DNA from: Photorhabdus thracensis
GTDB lineage: Bacteria; Pseudomonadota; Gammaproteobacteria; Enterobacterales; Enterobacteriaceae
Direction: 5' to 3'
DNA: 64,000 nt
NCBI RefSeq assembly: GCF_001010285.1
Contig: NZ_CP011104.1
Location: 4,092,001-4,156,000, forward strand
Both the position numbers and the translations under genes were made by a program. The notes below the pieces were generated by a model. The model was not told the origin of the DNA. It ran no database searches and saw only the letters and a list, made by a program, of their open reading frames with translations. Below are positions 1-9,147 of this stretch, piece after piece (positions within the stretch are counted from its first letter, which is position 1; the number at the start of each line of letters is the position of its first letter).

Positions 1-110
1 AGCAGGTACTGGATGGTGAGGAGCTGTTAGAACTGGATTATCTGGCCAATATCTTCCGTGTTGGCGGCATTGATCAACTGACCGATTATCGCATCAATAT
101 TGGAGGTTAA
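1..110 (+). CDS. Phage major tail tube protein, C-terminal fragment (P2 FII-like)
   Basis: The open frame enters at the window edge and stops with TAA at 108-110. The visible 35 residues include ELDYLANIFRVGGIDQLTDY, a pattern typical of the C-terminus of P2 FII-type contractile-tail tube proteins. The tube forms the inner channel inside the sheath. It is followed by gpE, tape measure, U, X and D homologues, which supports the call. The rest of the gene and presumably the sheath gene lie before the window. Confidence 0.75.
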   Translation, partial: QVLDGEELLELDYLANIFRVGGIDQLTDYRINIGG

Positions 111-119
111 ACTAAATCA

Positions 120-270
120 TGACTGCACTCGCTCCAAAGCCAGAAAGCTTGCCAACTTGATTGATAAGTGGACTCCTCCGGAAGGTTGGTTTTCCGATAT
201 CGGTGCAGCGAAAGGGAAAGAATATCTGATAGACTTTTTCCGTAACTGTAAAGGCTTTCGCACTCACTAA
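120..270 (+). pseudogene. Short broken reading frame between tail tube and gpE genes
   Basis: An ATG at 120 opens a 13-codon frame that stops at once. A second frame then reads through about 45 codons to TAA at 268-270, including WTPPEGWFSDIGAAKGKEYL. The two overlap around 150, so this may be one frameshifted small gene or the 3' end of an inserted gene. I do not recognise the family. P2 has no gene between FII and E, so this looks like inserted or moron DNA. A terminator-like hairpin follows directly. Confidence 0.35.
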
Positions 271-274
271 TGAC

Positions 275-300
275 AGGGGCATCAGCCCCTTTCTTCTTTA
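275..300 (+). terminator. Rho-independent terminator-like hairpin inside the tail operon
   Basis: AGGGGC (275-280), loop ATCA, GCCCCT (285-290), then a T-rich run. It lies after the broken small frame and before gpE, an unexpected place inside a tail operon. Confidence 0.6.
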
Positions 301-367
301 ATCCCCTTTAATATTTCCGTTTCCATACATGAATGATACTGAATGAAACTTACAGAGGAGTATCATC

Positions 368-694
368 ATGTCAACCACGACTTACCATCTTCAATTTCCC
401 TATACCACAGCTGCTGGCGTTCGCATTGAAGAGCTTCAGTTATCACGTTTGAAAGTTAAAGATATCAAGGCTGCCCGGCGAGCCAGCGAAAATCCTACTG
501 ACTGGGATGATATTTTGATAGCACGTTCGACAGGATTGTTACCAGAAGATATCGAACAGATGGATGTCGCTGATTATCTGGCACTACAGAAACGATTTCA
601 GCAAGTTATCGGATTGGATCAGGGAAATAAAAACAGTGTGGCAAGCATCGGCGATGTTGGCACGATGGTTCCGGTTCCAGCCGAGCGAGATTGA
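368..694 (+). CDS. Phage tail assembly chaperone (P2 gpE-like)
   Basis: This 108-residue protein has the size and position of gpE, between tail tube and tape measure. The family coats the tape measure protein during tail assembly and is not in the finished tail. The start ATG is preceded by AGAGGAG (353-359). In P2 the downstream E' frame is reached by -1 slippage. Here E is in codon phase 2 and the E'-like frame in phase 0, that is +1 or -2, so the mechanism differs or E' is made separately. Family call from context and length, moderately sure. Confidence 0.7.
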   Translation: MSTTTYHLQFPYTTAAGVRIEELQLSRLKVKDIKAARRASENPTDWDDILIARSTGLLPEDIEQMDVADYLALQKRFQQVIGLDQGNKNSVASIGDVGTMVPVPAERD

Positions 695-773
695 TAATCT
701 GGCGCTGGATGAATTTGAATGTTGGTTGAATGAGGCCAACACTCAAATCAAACGCGAGAATGGAGGCAGTTAA
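564..773 (+). CDS. gpE'-like extension reading frame overlapping gpE
   Basis: The frame is open from 564 to TAA at 771-773. Its credible protein part starts near 640 and contains LARWFRFQPSEIDNLALDEF, the hydrophobic pattern plus W-x-E ending usual for gpE' (P2 family, often annotated GpE family phage tail protein). It probably exists as an extension fused to gpE by recoding. ATG at 654 is the only nearby internal start and has no clear ribosome-binding site. The upstream part of the frame is likely only open by chance. Confidence 0.55.
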   Translation: MSLIIWHYRNDFSKLSDWIREIKTVWQASAMLARWFRFQPSEIDNLALDEFECWLNEANTQIKRENGGS

Positions 774-1400
774 TTCGTGTCAACAGAATTTTCCATTGGT
801 GTCATTATTGGTGGAGCCATTAGTAGTGCGTTCAGTTCTGCCATGTCTGGTACACGCCGTACTCTAGGAACACTGGGAGAAACGACTCGCCAACTGGAGA
901 ACCGACAGCAGGCACTGAACCGTGCTGTTGAACGTTACGGTCAACTTGGTTCCCGTAGTGCCCAGCGTTTGAATGCGGATCTACAACGCATCAGTCGAAC
1001 ACTGGAACAGTTGAACCGCCAGCAACAGCGCTTACAGTCTACGGCTAGTATGAGTGATGCAGCCAAAGCGAATCGTATGGCGCTATATGCACAGGGAGCC
1101 GAAACCTATGCATTAACTCGCACGATATCCTCTCCCGTTGTTCAGTCCGTAACAAAGTATGCCTCTTTTGAATCAGGATTAAGGGATATAGCTGTCACGG
1201 GCAATTTGTCTCCGAAAGAAGAGCAAAAAATCGGAATCATCTTGCGCCAGAACGCCAAGCAAACAAACCAATTACAAGAAACTCTGCTGGAAGGTATTGG
1301 TACATTGGTTGCCGCCGGAAAATCTCCCATGAAATCGACCGATATGAGTAGATTATTGGGCCGCGTCGCCACGGCATCCAAAGCTAATATTAATGACTTA

Positions 1401-2282
1401 GAACCTATCCCAAAAGGAATTGTCATGTTGTATAATATTCTAGAACGGATAATTTCTGAAGGTATAGAGAGTATGACAAACAACAAATGGCGGCTCAGTG
1501 ATGAGCTTTGGGAAAAAATGATGCCACTTATCCCCGAACATAAAACTCAGCATCCGCTAGGTACACATCGCAAACGGGTTGATAACCGCGCCGCTATGGA
1601 TGCCATCTTCTTTGTGCTCAGAACAGGCTGCCAATGGAATGCCCTGAATGCAACAGGAATATGCTCGTCAAGTTCGGCTCACCGTCGTTTTCAGGAATGG
1701 CGTGACGCCGGCGTTTTTGAACGCTTCTGGCAGAACGGTTTGCTGGCCTGCAAGCACCTCGCGATCATCGACTGGTCGTGGTTATCACTGGATGGTTGCA
1801 TGACCAAATCCCCTTTAGCGGGGACAAAAAAACAGGTCGTAACCCCACAGACAGAGGGAAACAAGGCGTAAAACGCAGCCTCATGACCGAGGCTAACGGG
1901 CTTCCTCTTTCACTCGTTGTTGGCGCAGCAAATACGCACGATATCAAACTGGTTGCAGATACGCTCGATGCACTTCAGACAGGCAAGCCGGGTAAAAAGG
2001 TCAGGCTGTGTCTGGATAAGGGATATGATGCTAAATGGCTGAAAGACTATCTACGAAGTCGGCATTACGAGCCGCATATTCAGTCTCGCAAGGAGGAATC
2101 AGATGCCTGCCAAAATACGGACTTTAAAGCTCAAAGATGGGTTATCGAGAGGACGCATAGCTGGATGAATCGCTTTCGTCGGATACTGATCCGATGGGAA
2201 AAGAAGGTCGAAAACTATGAAGCTATGTTACATTTTGCCTGCGGGATTATAGTCTGGAACAAAATCCTATTGGGATAGGCTC
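1401..2282 (+). mobile_element. IS5-family (IS427-group-like) insertion sequence, 882 bp
   Basis: The ends are imperfect inverted repeats: the left reads GAACCTATCCCAAAAGGA and the complement of the right end reads GAGCCTATCCCAATAGGA, matching at 16 of 18. The flanks carry the 3-bp duplication TTA (1398-1400 and 2283-2285), which fits the TNA-type target I associate with this group. It holds one transposase in two overlapping frames. Both ends and the frame are intact, so it may be active and recently inserted. Confidence 0.9.
1473..2278 (+). CDS. IS5-family DDE transposase made by programmed -1 frameshift
   Basis: The first frame starts at ATG 1473 (MTNNKWRLSDELWEKM) and stops at 1869-1871. 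The second frame carries the rest to 2278. A perfect slippery heptamer A AAA AAA sits at 1826-1832 in the phase of the first frame, and a -1 slip joins the frames. Catalytic residues visible are D in WLSLDG, D in RLCLDKGYD, and E in WVIERTHSWMNRFRR, in the DDE order of IS5. The motif DRGKQGVKR follows the slip site. The N-terminal frame is in phase with the host tape-measure gene, so a fused reading frame appears across the junction. Confidence 0.88.
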
Positions 2283-4213
2283 TTAGCCAAAATGGCTCTG
2301 TCCTTTGAGTCCCTGAAAATTGAAGGCGATCAAGCGCTAAAGGAAGCCTTTAACCGAGCCGTTTTCGGTGCTAAATCGGGTCGTTTTGAATTAAAAGATC
2401 TCGCCCAATACTTTCCAGAAATGGCGCAGCAATTTGCTGGTAAGGGAATATATGGTCAGGAGGCAGTTTCACAGATTATAGCCAGCTTGGAAGTTGGCCG
2501 TGAAGGCGCAGGAACGGAAGGTGAAGCAGCTACCAATATGAGGAATTGGCTAGCTTCAATGGGACGTGGTGATATTGCCAAAAGATACGCTGAAGCTGAC
2601 GTCGATTATCAAACCTCAATGAGCAGATATGTTTCTTCGGGGTACTCACAATATGAAGCCTCAATCATGATCGCAGACCGCTTTATCAAGAGTAAAGGCG
2701 CTGATCTCATGAAAGAGTGGAAAAAAGCGGGAGCCAGAGGTGATGAAGATGCACAGCGTATGCTCATGGAATCCTTCGGGCTATCCTCTATTTTCACCGA
2801 CGTACAGACAGTCAACCATCTCTTGTCCATGCGGCAACGTTGGGGAGATTATCAGCGTATCAAAACAGGCATGGGGACTGATTCGGCTCAAAAATCTGTT
2901 GATACCGACTTTGATAAACAAAACGATACCTTAGAAGCACAGTGGCGGCGTACTCAAATTGAGTTTAATGATTCGGCTATTAGCATTGGTCAGTCGCTGC
3001 GTCCAGCATTAATACAGTTAGCTGAAACCTTTATTCCATTGATGGACAAGACCGGAAAATGGCTGGCCGCTAATCCTGAACTTATCAGCAATGTTGTCAC
3101 GTTGGTCGGCGGGTTCTTGGCATTCAAAGCAGCTTCAATCGGTGTCAGATTAGGTCTTAATATTTTGCTTTCCCCTATAACTGATATCTGGAAAGGCGCA
3201 ATGTTAATGCGCACTCGGTGGTTACTGTTTCGAATGGCTATCGGTAGTGGCGGCAGATTCAGTGTCGTTGCAAACATCTTGGGGAAAATAGCCGGAGCAG
3301 CTCTCTGGTTGGGCAGAACCCTTGGTAGTGCTCTCTATAAGGGCTTGATGGTAGCTGGCAGAGCTATTTTGTGGATTGGACGCGTACTATTAATGAATCC
3401 TATCGGATTGATCATCATTGGTATTGCAGTGGCCGCTTATCTTATCTATCGCTATTGGAAGCCCATCAGTAATTTCTTTAAACGGCTTTGGGTCTTAGTG
3501 AAATTCGCTTTCCAAATGGGATGGCAGGGAATCAAAAATATTTGGTCTAACGTCAAAGGTTGGTTTACAGCTCGATGGAATGACATTACTAATGCGTTTG
3601 ATGGCGGAATATTTGAGGCCAGTAAATTAATTTTAAATTGGTCGCCATTGGGATTGTTCTATAAAACATTTGCTGACGTTATGAAATGGTTTGGCATTGA
3701 TATACCCAATAATTTTACTGATTTTGGTAAAAATATGGTTAATGGGTTGGTTAATGGTATTTCTAATATGCTGACCACGGCTAAGGACACCATTAAAAAC
3801 TTTGGTGGCAAAGTTTCTAGCTGGTTTAAAGAAGCGTTGGGTATTCAATCCCCCAGTCGGATATTTATGGGATTTGGCGATAATATTGTGCAAGGTGCGG
3901 TTGTTGGTATTGATCGTACTACGCCGTTAGCTGCTCGTGCCACTCAGCGTCTAGCTGAGGGAATGACCCCTGATGTCCCACAAATTTCACCTCCTGAGAT
4001 GATGTCAGGCAATCCGGTCAGACGAACAGGTTATAAAGATGCCAGCAACAACAATAACGGTTTTTCTATCTCTTTCGCCCCGCAAATATACATTGGTGAT
4101 AAACAACAAACGGCTATACCCGATATTAGTCAAGCCTTAAACCTGAGTATGCGTGAATTAGAAAAACTGCTGGAACGTATTGTTATTCAGAGAGAACGCC
4201 GGAGGTACGGATA

Positions 4214-5098
4214 ATGTTTGCAGTATTAGGTGATATCGAATTTGAGCTTATCACATATTGGGATGGTTTTGATGTAACGTTTGGTGTTGATTATGCCGAA
4301 CATGCACGAATTCAAGGTAAACCCGGCTTGCAGTTCGTGGGTGAGAAACTGGATGAAATTCAAATTAGTCTGGTCTTTCATCAACATTATTGTGCGCCGG
4401 ATGTTGAATTGAATCGGCTGCGTGAAGCAATGCGGAAACATCAAGCACTCGCGCTAGTATTCGGAAATGGTGATTACCGTGGCTGGTTTGTTATTACTGA
4501 TGTGACAGCCACCAGTGAACAAACGGATTCAGTAGGTAATGTATTTGCCCTCAATGCCTCGGTGACATTACGTGAATATATCGGTGATCCTAAAAAATCG
4601 CTGAAACCACCTGCCATTAAATCCCATGTTCCGAATACAAAGGCGTTGTCTAATGCAATACCGAAACCATCAGGTATGGCTAAAAAAGTCAGGGATGGCG
4701 TGAATTATGCCAAACAAGCACAATCAGCACTGCAAACGACTATCAGTGCGGTACGTATTGCACAGAAGATGAAAGACAACCCGGCCGTAGCGTTAACCCG
4801 CGTACCAGGTCTTCTTACCGGACTCAACAATATTGTTGGGCCATTAGGGAAAAGCTATCCGGCTTTTCAATCACTCGGTAACTCATTGCCAGATGCAATT
4901 CAATTGACCAGAGCAACGGGACAAGCAGCAACATTTGTTAACAATGCTCAATCGTCATTAAGCCGTGCAGATAGCCGTAATATCGCGGCTGCATTGGACT
5001 CTGTATCAGCTCAACTTGAATCGGCAAGTTCAACATTTACATCAATATCACCCGCGATCAGTAAGATGGCAGCGCAAATTACCACAAGGGCACTTTGA
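4214..5098 (+). CDS. Phage tail protein, P2 gpU-like
   Basis: A 294-residue protein whose start overlaps the tape measure stop (TAATG). The first 130 residues match the gpU family, including FELITYWDGFD at the N-terminus and LRLREAM-type helix, which in P2 functions at the head-proximal tail end. The C-terminal half is Ala/Ser/Gln-rich and predicted helical, making the protein longer than P2 gpU (about 160 residues). It lies between tape measure and gpX as in P2. Confidence 0.75.
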   Translation: MFAVLGDIEFELITYWDGFDVTFGVDYAEHARIQGKPGLQFVGEKLDEIQISLVFHQHYCAPDVELNRLREAMRKHQALALVFGNGDYRGWFVITDVTATSEQTDSVGNVFALNASVTLREYIGDPKKSLKPPAIKSHVPNTKALSNAIPKPSGMAKKVRDGVNYAKQAQSALQTTISAVRIAQKMKDNPAVALTRVPGLLTGLNNIVGPLGKSYPAFQSLGNSLPDAIQLTRATGQAATFVNNAQSSLSRADSRNIAAALDSVSAQLESASSTFTSISPAISKMAAQITTRAL

Positions 5099-5100
5099 TC

Positions 5101-5313
5101 ATGTTTCTTGAACACATAACGAAAGATGGCGATAGATGGGATTTATTGGCTCACTATTATTATGGTGACCCTTTAGGTTACGCTCGCATAATTGCTGCTA
5201 ATCCGCACGTTGCAGTTACACCTATATTGCCATCAGGTGTCGTATTGTTGATCCCTATCATTGACGCTGACAATGTAGTAACTGCCGAGGATACACCACC
5301 GTGGCTGAGATAA
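5101..5313 (+). CDS. Phage tail protein X (LysM-like)
   Basis: About 70 residues. The segment DRWDLLAHYYYGDPLGYARI and the ending PILPSGVVLLIPI are the LysM-like pattern of P2 gpX. A TTG at 5095 is also possible; ATG 5101 gives MFLEHITKDGD. The gene overlaps gpU by a few bases and gpD starts inside its 3' end, showing translational coupling. It is a small tail component of contractile tails. Confidence 0.82.
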   Translation: MFLEHITKDGDRWDLLAHYYYGDPLGYARIIAANPHVAVTPILPSGVVLLIPIIDADNVVTAEDTPPWLR

Positions 5314-6479
5314 TTGATCCCAAGCAAACACCATCTATAACGGGTGTCTCAGAGGTTTTAAGTCCGACATTCACGTTACGATATTTGCAAAAAGATATCA
5401 CAAATGACATCACTCCTTATGTCACTCGTGTCAGCTATACCGACAACATCAAAAGCGAATCCGATGAAATAGAGGTAGAGTTGGATGATACTGATGGTCG
5501 CTGGCTGGATAAATGGTATCCGGGCAAAGGTGATACATTAACATTGAAGTTGGGCTATTTCGGCGAACGGTTACTGAATTGTGGCTCATTCTATATTGAT
5601 GAAATTGAAGTCAGCATCCCTCCTTCTATTGTATCTGTCCGAGGTGTAGCAACGTCCATTAATACGGCATTGCGTACCAAATCTAACCGTGGATTTGAGA
5701 ATACAACTCTGGCAGCTATTGCTAACCGCATCGCCAAGAAACATCAGTTAAAGCTGATCGGTAGTATCGAAATCATCAAGATTGACAGGGTGACGCAATA
5801 TTCAGAAACTGACGTGGCGTTCCTGAAGCGGTTAGCCAATGAATATGGTTATGCCGTTAAGATTGTCAGTGAACAGCTAATTTTCTCCCACTTGGCTACT
5901 TTGCGCAGCCAAAAAACCATAAAAAAATTATACCCTCGCGATGTCGCTCAATTTTCGCTGCGGGACACGATTAATAAAGTCTATAAAAAAGCCAAAGTGA
6001 AACACCAAAAGGCTGATGATAAAAAGTTGATTGTCTATGAAGCTGATGGCCCGACCAGTGTAAGTCATCAGTCCAATTCAAAAGGCAAGAGTAGTGGTAA
6101 AGAAACCAGCGTAGATACCTTAAAAGTAAACAGCCGAGCTGCTAACAAGGATAACGCTGAAATAAAGGCCAAATCAGCACTGGATTCATATAATGAGTAC
6201 CAGCAGAACGGCTCACTTTCATTGATGGGTGCCCCTCAGCTAACCGCCGGAAATAAAATTGAGTTAATTGAATTTGGCAAGTTATCTGGGCAATGGTTAA
6301 TTACTTCAGCTCACCACTCTTTTGATCGCAACAGCGGATATATAACCGAACTTGAAGTTGCTCGTGGCCCTGTTACATCAAGTAGATCCAAGAAAGATAA
6401 AAAGGGTAAGACTCAGAAATTGGTTGTCTATAAGCCCGATGGTTCTTCCGACATGATAATCAAGGAGAAATCCAAATGA
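5301..6479 (+). CDS. Phage late control protein D / tail hub (P2 gpD-like)
   Basis: A 392-residue protein starting at GTG 5301 within gpX. It contains the gpD-family pattern TPYVTRVSYTDN, ESDEIEVELDDTDGRW, and the central domain with LKRLANEYGYAVKI. The gpD family forms the baseplate hub, structurally like gp27 of T4. The C-terminus is Lys/Ser-rich and repetitive, followed by GNKIELIEFGKLSGQWLITS, a usual late feature of the family. It overlaps gpV by ATGA. Confidence 0.85.
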   Translation: MAEIIDPKQTPSITGVSEVLSPTFTLRYLQKDITNDITPYVTRVSYTDNIKSESDEIEVELDDTDGRWLDKWYPGKGDTLTLKLGYFGERLLNCGSFYIDEIEVSIPPSIVSVRGVATSINTALRTKSNRGFENTTLAAIANRIAKKHQLKLIGSIEIIKIDRVTQYSETDVAFLKRLANEYGYAVKIVSEQLIFSHLATLRSQKTIKKLYPRDVAQFSLRDTINKVYKKAKVKHQKADDKKLIVYEADGPTSVSHQSNSKGKSSGKETSVDTLKVNSRAANKDNAEIKAKSALDSYNEYQQNGSLSLMGAPQLTAGNKIELIEFGKLSGQWLITSAHHSFDRNSGYITELEVARGPVTSSRSKKDKKGKTQKLVVYKPDGSSDMIIKEKSK

Positions 6480-7075
6480 GCAGCGTAACTCGTCAAGTCG
6501 GCACGATTAGCGCCGTAGATCCTGCTACTGTTCGTGCCCGCGTACGATTGCCTGAATGCGATAATATGCGTACTAACTGGCTGAATGTGTTGCAGCGTAA
6601 TACCCAGAATAACAAGGACTATTGGTTGCCTGATGTTGGAGAACAGGTTGAAGTACTATTGGATGCCAATGGTGAAGATGGTGTTATTTTAGGTGCTATC
6701 TATTCCAGTATTGATAAACCGCCACCAACTAACAATAAAGACGTTCGTGGTATGACTTATGCAGATGATGCAGCTTTTTACTATGATCGTACCTCACACA
6801 CCCTGACTATTAATGGTGGCATTCAGCACATTAAGATCGCGGTGGGAGCCAATGTTGTTATTCATGCACAGCAGGCAACTATTGATGCGCCGGAAACAAT
6901 CGTAACCGGAAATATGTTAGTGAAAGGTCAATTAACTTATCAAAATGGACTGTCGGGTTCTGGTGGTAATGGAGCTGCTGCGACCATTCAGGGCAATGTC
7001 AGCGTTAATGGCAACATCCATGCAACGGGCAACATCATGGATGAAGGTAGTAACTCAAATCATCATCTTCATTAG
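6476..7075 (+). CDS. Baseplate assembly protein / tail spike (P2 gpV-like)
   Basis: A 199-residue protein. The N-terminal OB-fold region includes VRARVRLPECDN and DVGEQVEVLLDANGEDGVIL. A beta-helical C-terminal spike follows, with repeating GN-x-x-VNG and HATGN units. The protein ends in NHHLH. P2-type spikes end in an HxH motif that binds an iron at the membrane-piercing tip, and the final HLH fits. The start overlaps gpD. Confidence 0.87.
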   Translation: MSSVTRQVGTISAVDPATVRARVRLPECDNMRTNWLNVLQRNTQNNKDYWLPDVGEQVEVLLDANGEDGVILGAIYSSIDKPPPTNNKDVRGMTYADDAAFYYDRTSHTLTINGGIQHIKIAVGANVVIHAQQATIDAPETIVTGNMLVKGQLTYQNGLSGSGGNGAAATIQGNVSVNGNIHATGNIMDEGSNSNHHLH

Positions 7076-7115
7076 TTTCTTTAAACATCTTTAATATTAG
7101 ATATGCCTACAGGGG

Positions 7116-7484
7116 ATGATACTGTTCCCCATGAATACGAACTCACACTCTGTTTTTTGGCAACTCGCTCTCCAGAACTCAGGCAAAATTGCCTGTGGGC
7201 TGGATGATATCGCCCAAGCAATACGCATTATTCTACGTACACCACGTGGCAGTGACCCACATCGACCTGAATTTGGCAGTAATTTACACCTTTATATGGA
7301 TTATCCAATAGACCGCGCGATTCCTCACGTTGTCAGGGAGTCTATTGACGCTATTACTCGTTGGGAACCTCGTTGTCAGTTGTTATCGGTGAAACCAAAT
7401 GTTGAGGCAGAGCACCTGACTTTGCGCGTGAATTGGAAAGCAGTTGATGGCATCACACAATCTACGGAGTTGCTATGGCGCTGA
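7116..7484 (+). CDS. Baseplate assembly protein W (gpW/gp25-like)
   Basis: About 122 residues. The motif IILRTPRGSDPHRPEFGSNL is the hallmark of the gpW/gp25 lysozyme-like baseplate wedge family. The start is uncertain: ATG 7116 lies one base after AGGGG, while ATG 7131 (MNTNSHSVFW) is 14 bases beyond it. GGGGA (7112-7116) can pair with TCCCC (7126-7130), so a small hairpin overlies both starts and may tune translation. The 3' end overlaps gpJ. Confidence 0.82.
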   Translation: MILFPMNTNSHSVFWQLALQNSGKIACGLDDIAQAIRIILRTPRGSDPHRPEFGSNLHLYMDYPIDRAIPHVVRESIDAITRWEPRCQLLSVKPNVEAEHLTLRVNWKAVDGITQSTELLWR

Positions 7485-8578
7485 CAGAACCTGATTTTAT
7501 CGAGCGTGATGTAGAGAAAATCACAACCGAAATGATCGCAAAGTATGAGGCTGATGTAGGTAAGACTTTGTACCCAGCACAGGCAGAACGCCTGCTGATC
7601 AATTTATTTGCATACCGTGAAGCACTGACCCGAATGCGGGTTCAGGAAGCCGCCAAGCAGAATTTGGTCGAGTTTGCCCGTGCGCCCATTTTGGACTACT
7701 TAGGGGAATTGGTCGGAGTATATCGGCTACCCGCCCAACCGGCGCATACAATACTGCAATTTAGTGTTGATGAAGCATTAGAGCAAGATGTACTCATTCC
7801 AGTTGGAACTCGTGTTAATGCATCGGACAGTATTACTTTTGCTACTAATACAGATGCTGTTCTGAAAGCAGATACACGTTTCGTTAATGTCACAGCTACT
7901 TGTACAGATGCTGGATTATCAGGGAATAGCTGGCAACCAGCACAAGTCAATACATTGTTGGATGAAATCGACGACATTGACCTGCAAGTGACCAACACAA
8001 TAGTGAGTAGTGGTGGTTCGGCAGAGGAAAGTGACGAGAGGCTACGTGTACGAATCAAGATGGCCCCTGAATCGTTTACTAATGCGGGCAGTCGTCAGGC
8101 TTATCACTTTCATGCCATGCGTGCTCACCCCAATATTGTTGATGTTGCAGTCAGGTCTCCCATTCCGGGTGTTGTTGAACTGTTTCCACTATTGGCGACG
8201 GGGCTGCCAGATGAAAGCATTTTAACGCTGGTGAAAAGTTTTTGTTCTGATGAAAAAATCCGCCCGTTGACTGACACTGTATATGCAAAACCTCCCGTGA
8301 AGGTTGATTATACCATCAAGGCGAAACTGACCTTGTACAGTGGCGTTAATGCACCTGATATTCAATCAGCAGCAAAACAAGCCATACAAGCATGGGTAGC
8401 TGCACGAGCAACAACGTTAGGGAAAGATATTGTTCCCAGCCAAATCATCTCAACATTGTCTGTTTCTGGCGTCTATCAAGTCGTACTGGAGTCTCCCACG
8501 TTTCAGGTTGTAGGTGAAAATGAATGGGCGAACTGTATCGGTATCACTGTTGTGGTCACTGGAGTCGCTGATGGTTAA
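7475..8578 (+). CDS. Baseplate assembly protein J (P2 gpJ-like)
   Basis: A 367-residue baseplate J family protein. The N-terminus MALTEPDFIERDVEKI and RLLINLFAYREALTR, the central GTRVNASDSITFAT, and SAEESDERLRVRIKMAPES are all characteristic. gpJ forms baseplate wedges with gpI and gpW. It overlaps gpW upstream and gpI downstream (ATG of gpI inside the last codons). Confidence 0.88.
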   Translation: MALTEPDFIERDVEKITTEMIAKYEADVGKTLYPAQAERLLINLFAYREALTRMRVQEAAKQNLVEFARAPILDYLGELVGVYRLPAQPAHTILQFSVDEALEQDVLIPVGTRVNASDSITFATNTDAVLKADTRFVNVTATCTDAGLSGNSWQPAQVNTLLDEIDDIDLQVTNTIVSSGGSAEESDERLRVRIKMAPESFTNAGSRQAYHFHAMRAHPNIVDVAVRSPIPGVVELFPLLATGLPDESILTLVKSFCSDEKIRPLTDTVYAKPPVKVDYTIKAKLTLYSGVNAPDIQSAAKQAIQAWVAARATTLGKDIVPSQIISTLSVSGVYQVVLESPTFQVVGENEWANCIGITVVVTGVADG

Positions 8579-9146
8579 GTTACATCTAGCACCTCCACTA
8601 GAAGCTGATATCAGTATGCGTGCATTAGGTCAGTTGGCCTCCCGTTTTGATGATATCGATTTAACTCAATTAATGGTTTATCTCATTGATACTGTCGATA
8701 GCAGCGCACTGCATTGGCTGGCAAATCAATTCTCCCTATTTGGCGATGGTTGGGAGCTTGTCGAATCAGACAATGCTCGCCGTACGTTAATCAAGTCAGC
8801 TATAGAATTGCATCGATATAAAGGCACACCGTGGTCAATTCGTGAAATTATCCGTCGTTTTGGGTTTGGTGAAATTGATTTAATTGAAGGCACTGGTCAA
8901 ATCAATTATGACGGACATGCCAACCATAACGGTAATTATGTTCATGGAGATTCAACATCCTGGGCAAATTATCGCGTCATACTTCAGCAACCTATTACCA
9001 ATGATCAAGCCTCGCTATTGCGTACCACATTGGCAGCGTTTGCGCCAGCACGCTGCCACCTTGCCAGTTTGGAATATCAGTCTGTATCAATTCGTTACAA
9101 TAATACTGTCAGTTATGACGGTAGTTACAATTATGGGAGCAGTTAA
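8571..9146 (+). CDS. Phage tail protein I (P2 gpI-like)
   Basis: A 191-residue protein starting at ATG 8571, which overlaps the gpJ stop (ATGGTTAA). It has the gpI-family pattern HWLANQFSLFGDGWELVES followed by RRTLIKSAIELHRYKGTPWS. gpI links wedges to tail fibres. The C-terminus has N/Y/G-rich repeats (NYDGHANHNGNYVHG, SYDGSYNYG), unusual for P2 gpI but common in this group of tails. The stop is two bases before the fibre gene. Confidence 0.87.
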   Translation: MVKLHLAPPLEADISMRALGQLASRFDDIDLTQLMVYLIDTVDSSALHWLANQFSLFGDGWELVESDNARRTLIKSAIELHRYKGTPWSIREIIRRFGFGEIDLIEGTGQINYDGHANHNGNYVHGDSTSWANYRVILQQPITNDQASLLRTTLAAFAPARCHLASLEYQSVSIRYNNTVSYDGSYNYGSS

Positions 9147-9147
9147 A

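Larger units (their letters stand above)
777..4214 (+). pseudogene. Tail tape measure protein, interrupted by an IS5-family element
   Basis: The N-terminal part is 777-1400, with GTG start and GGAGG at 762-766. The remainder is 2286-4214. Removing the IS (1401-2282) and one TTA target copy restores a continuous frame of 850 codons, reading ...NINDL-AKMALSFESL.... The protein has an N-terminal coiled coil rich in Q, R and L, a phage TP901/P2-type minor tail region, several hydrophobic segments near 3090-3480 (original residues about 475-605), and a C-terminus with GIQSPSRIFMGFGDNIVQG typical of tape measures. The tape measure sets tail length, so the insertion should abolish tail formation. 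Confidence 0.85.

Noticed and set aside
1142..1486. 114-codon minus-strand frame across the IS left end
   Set aside because: It spans an insertion junction antisense to the tape measure, so it cannot be an evolved gene.
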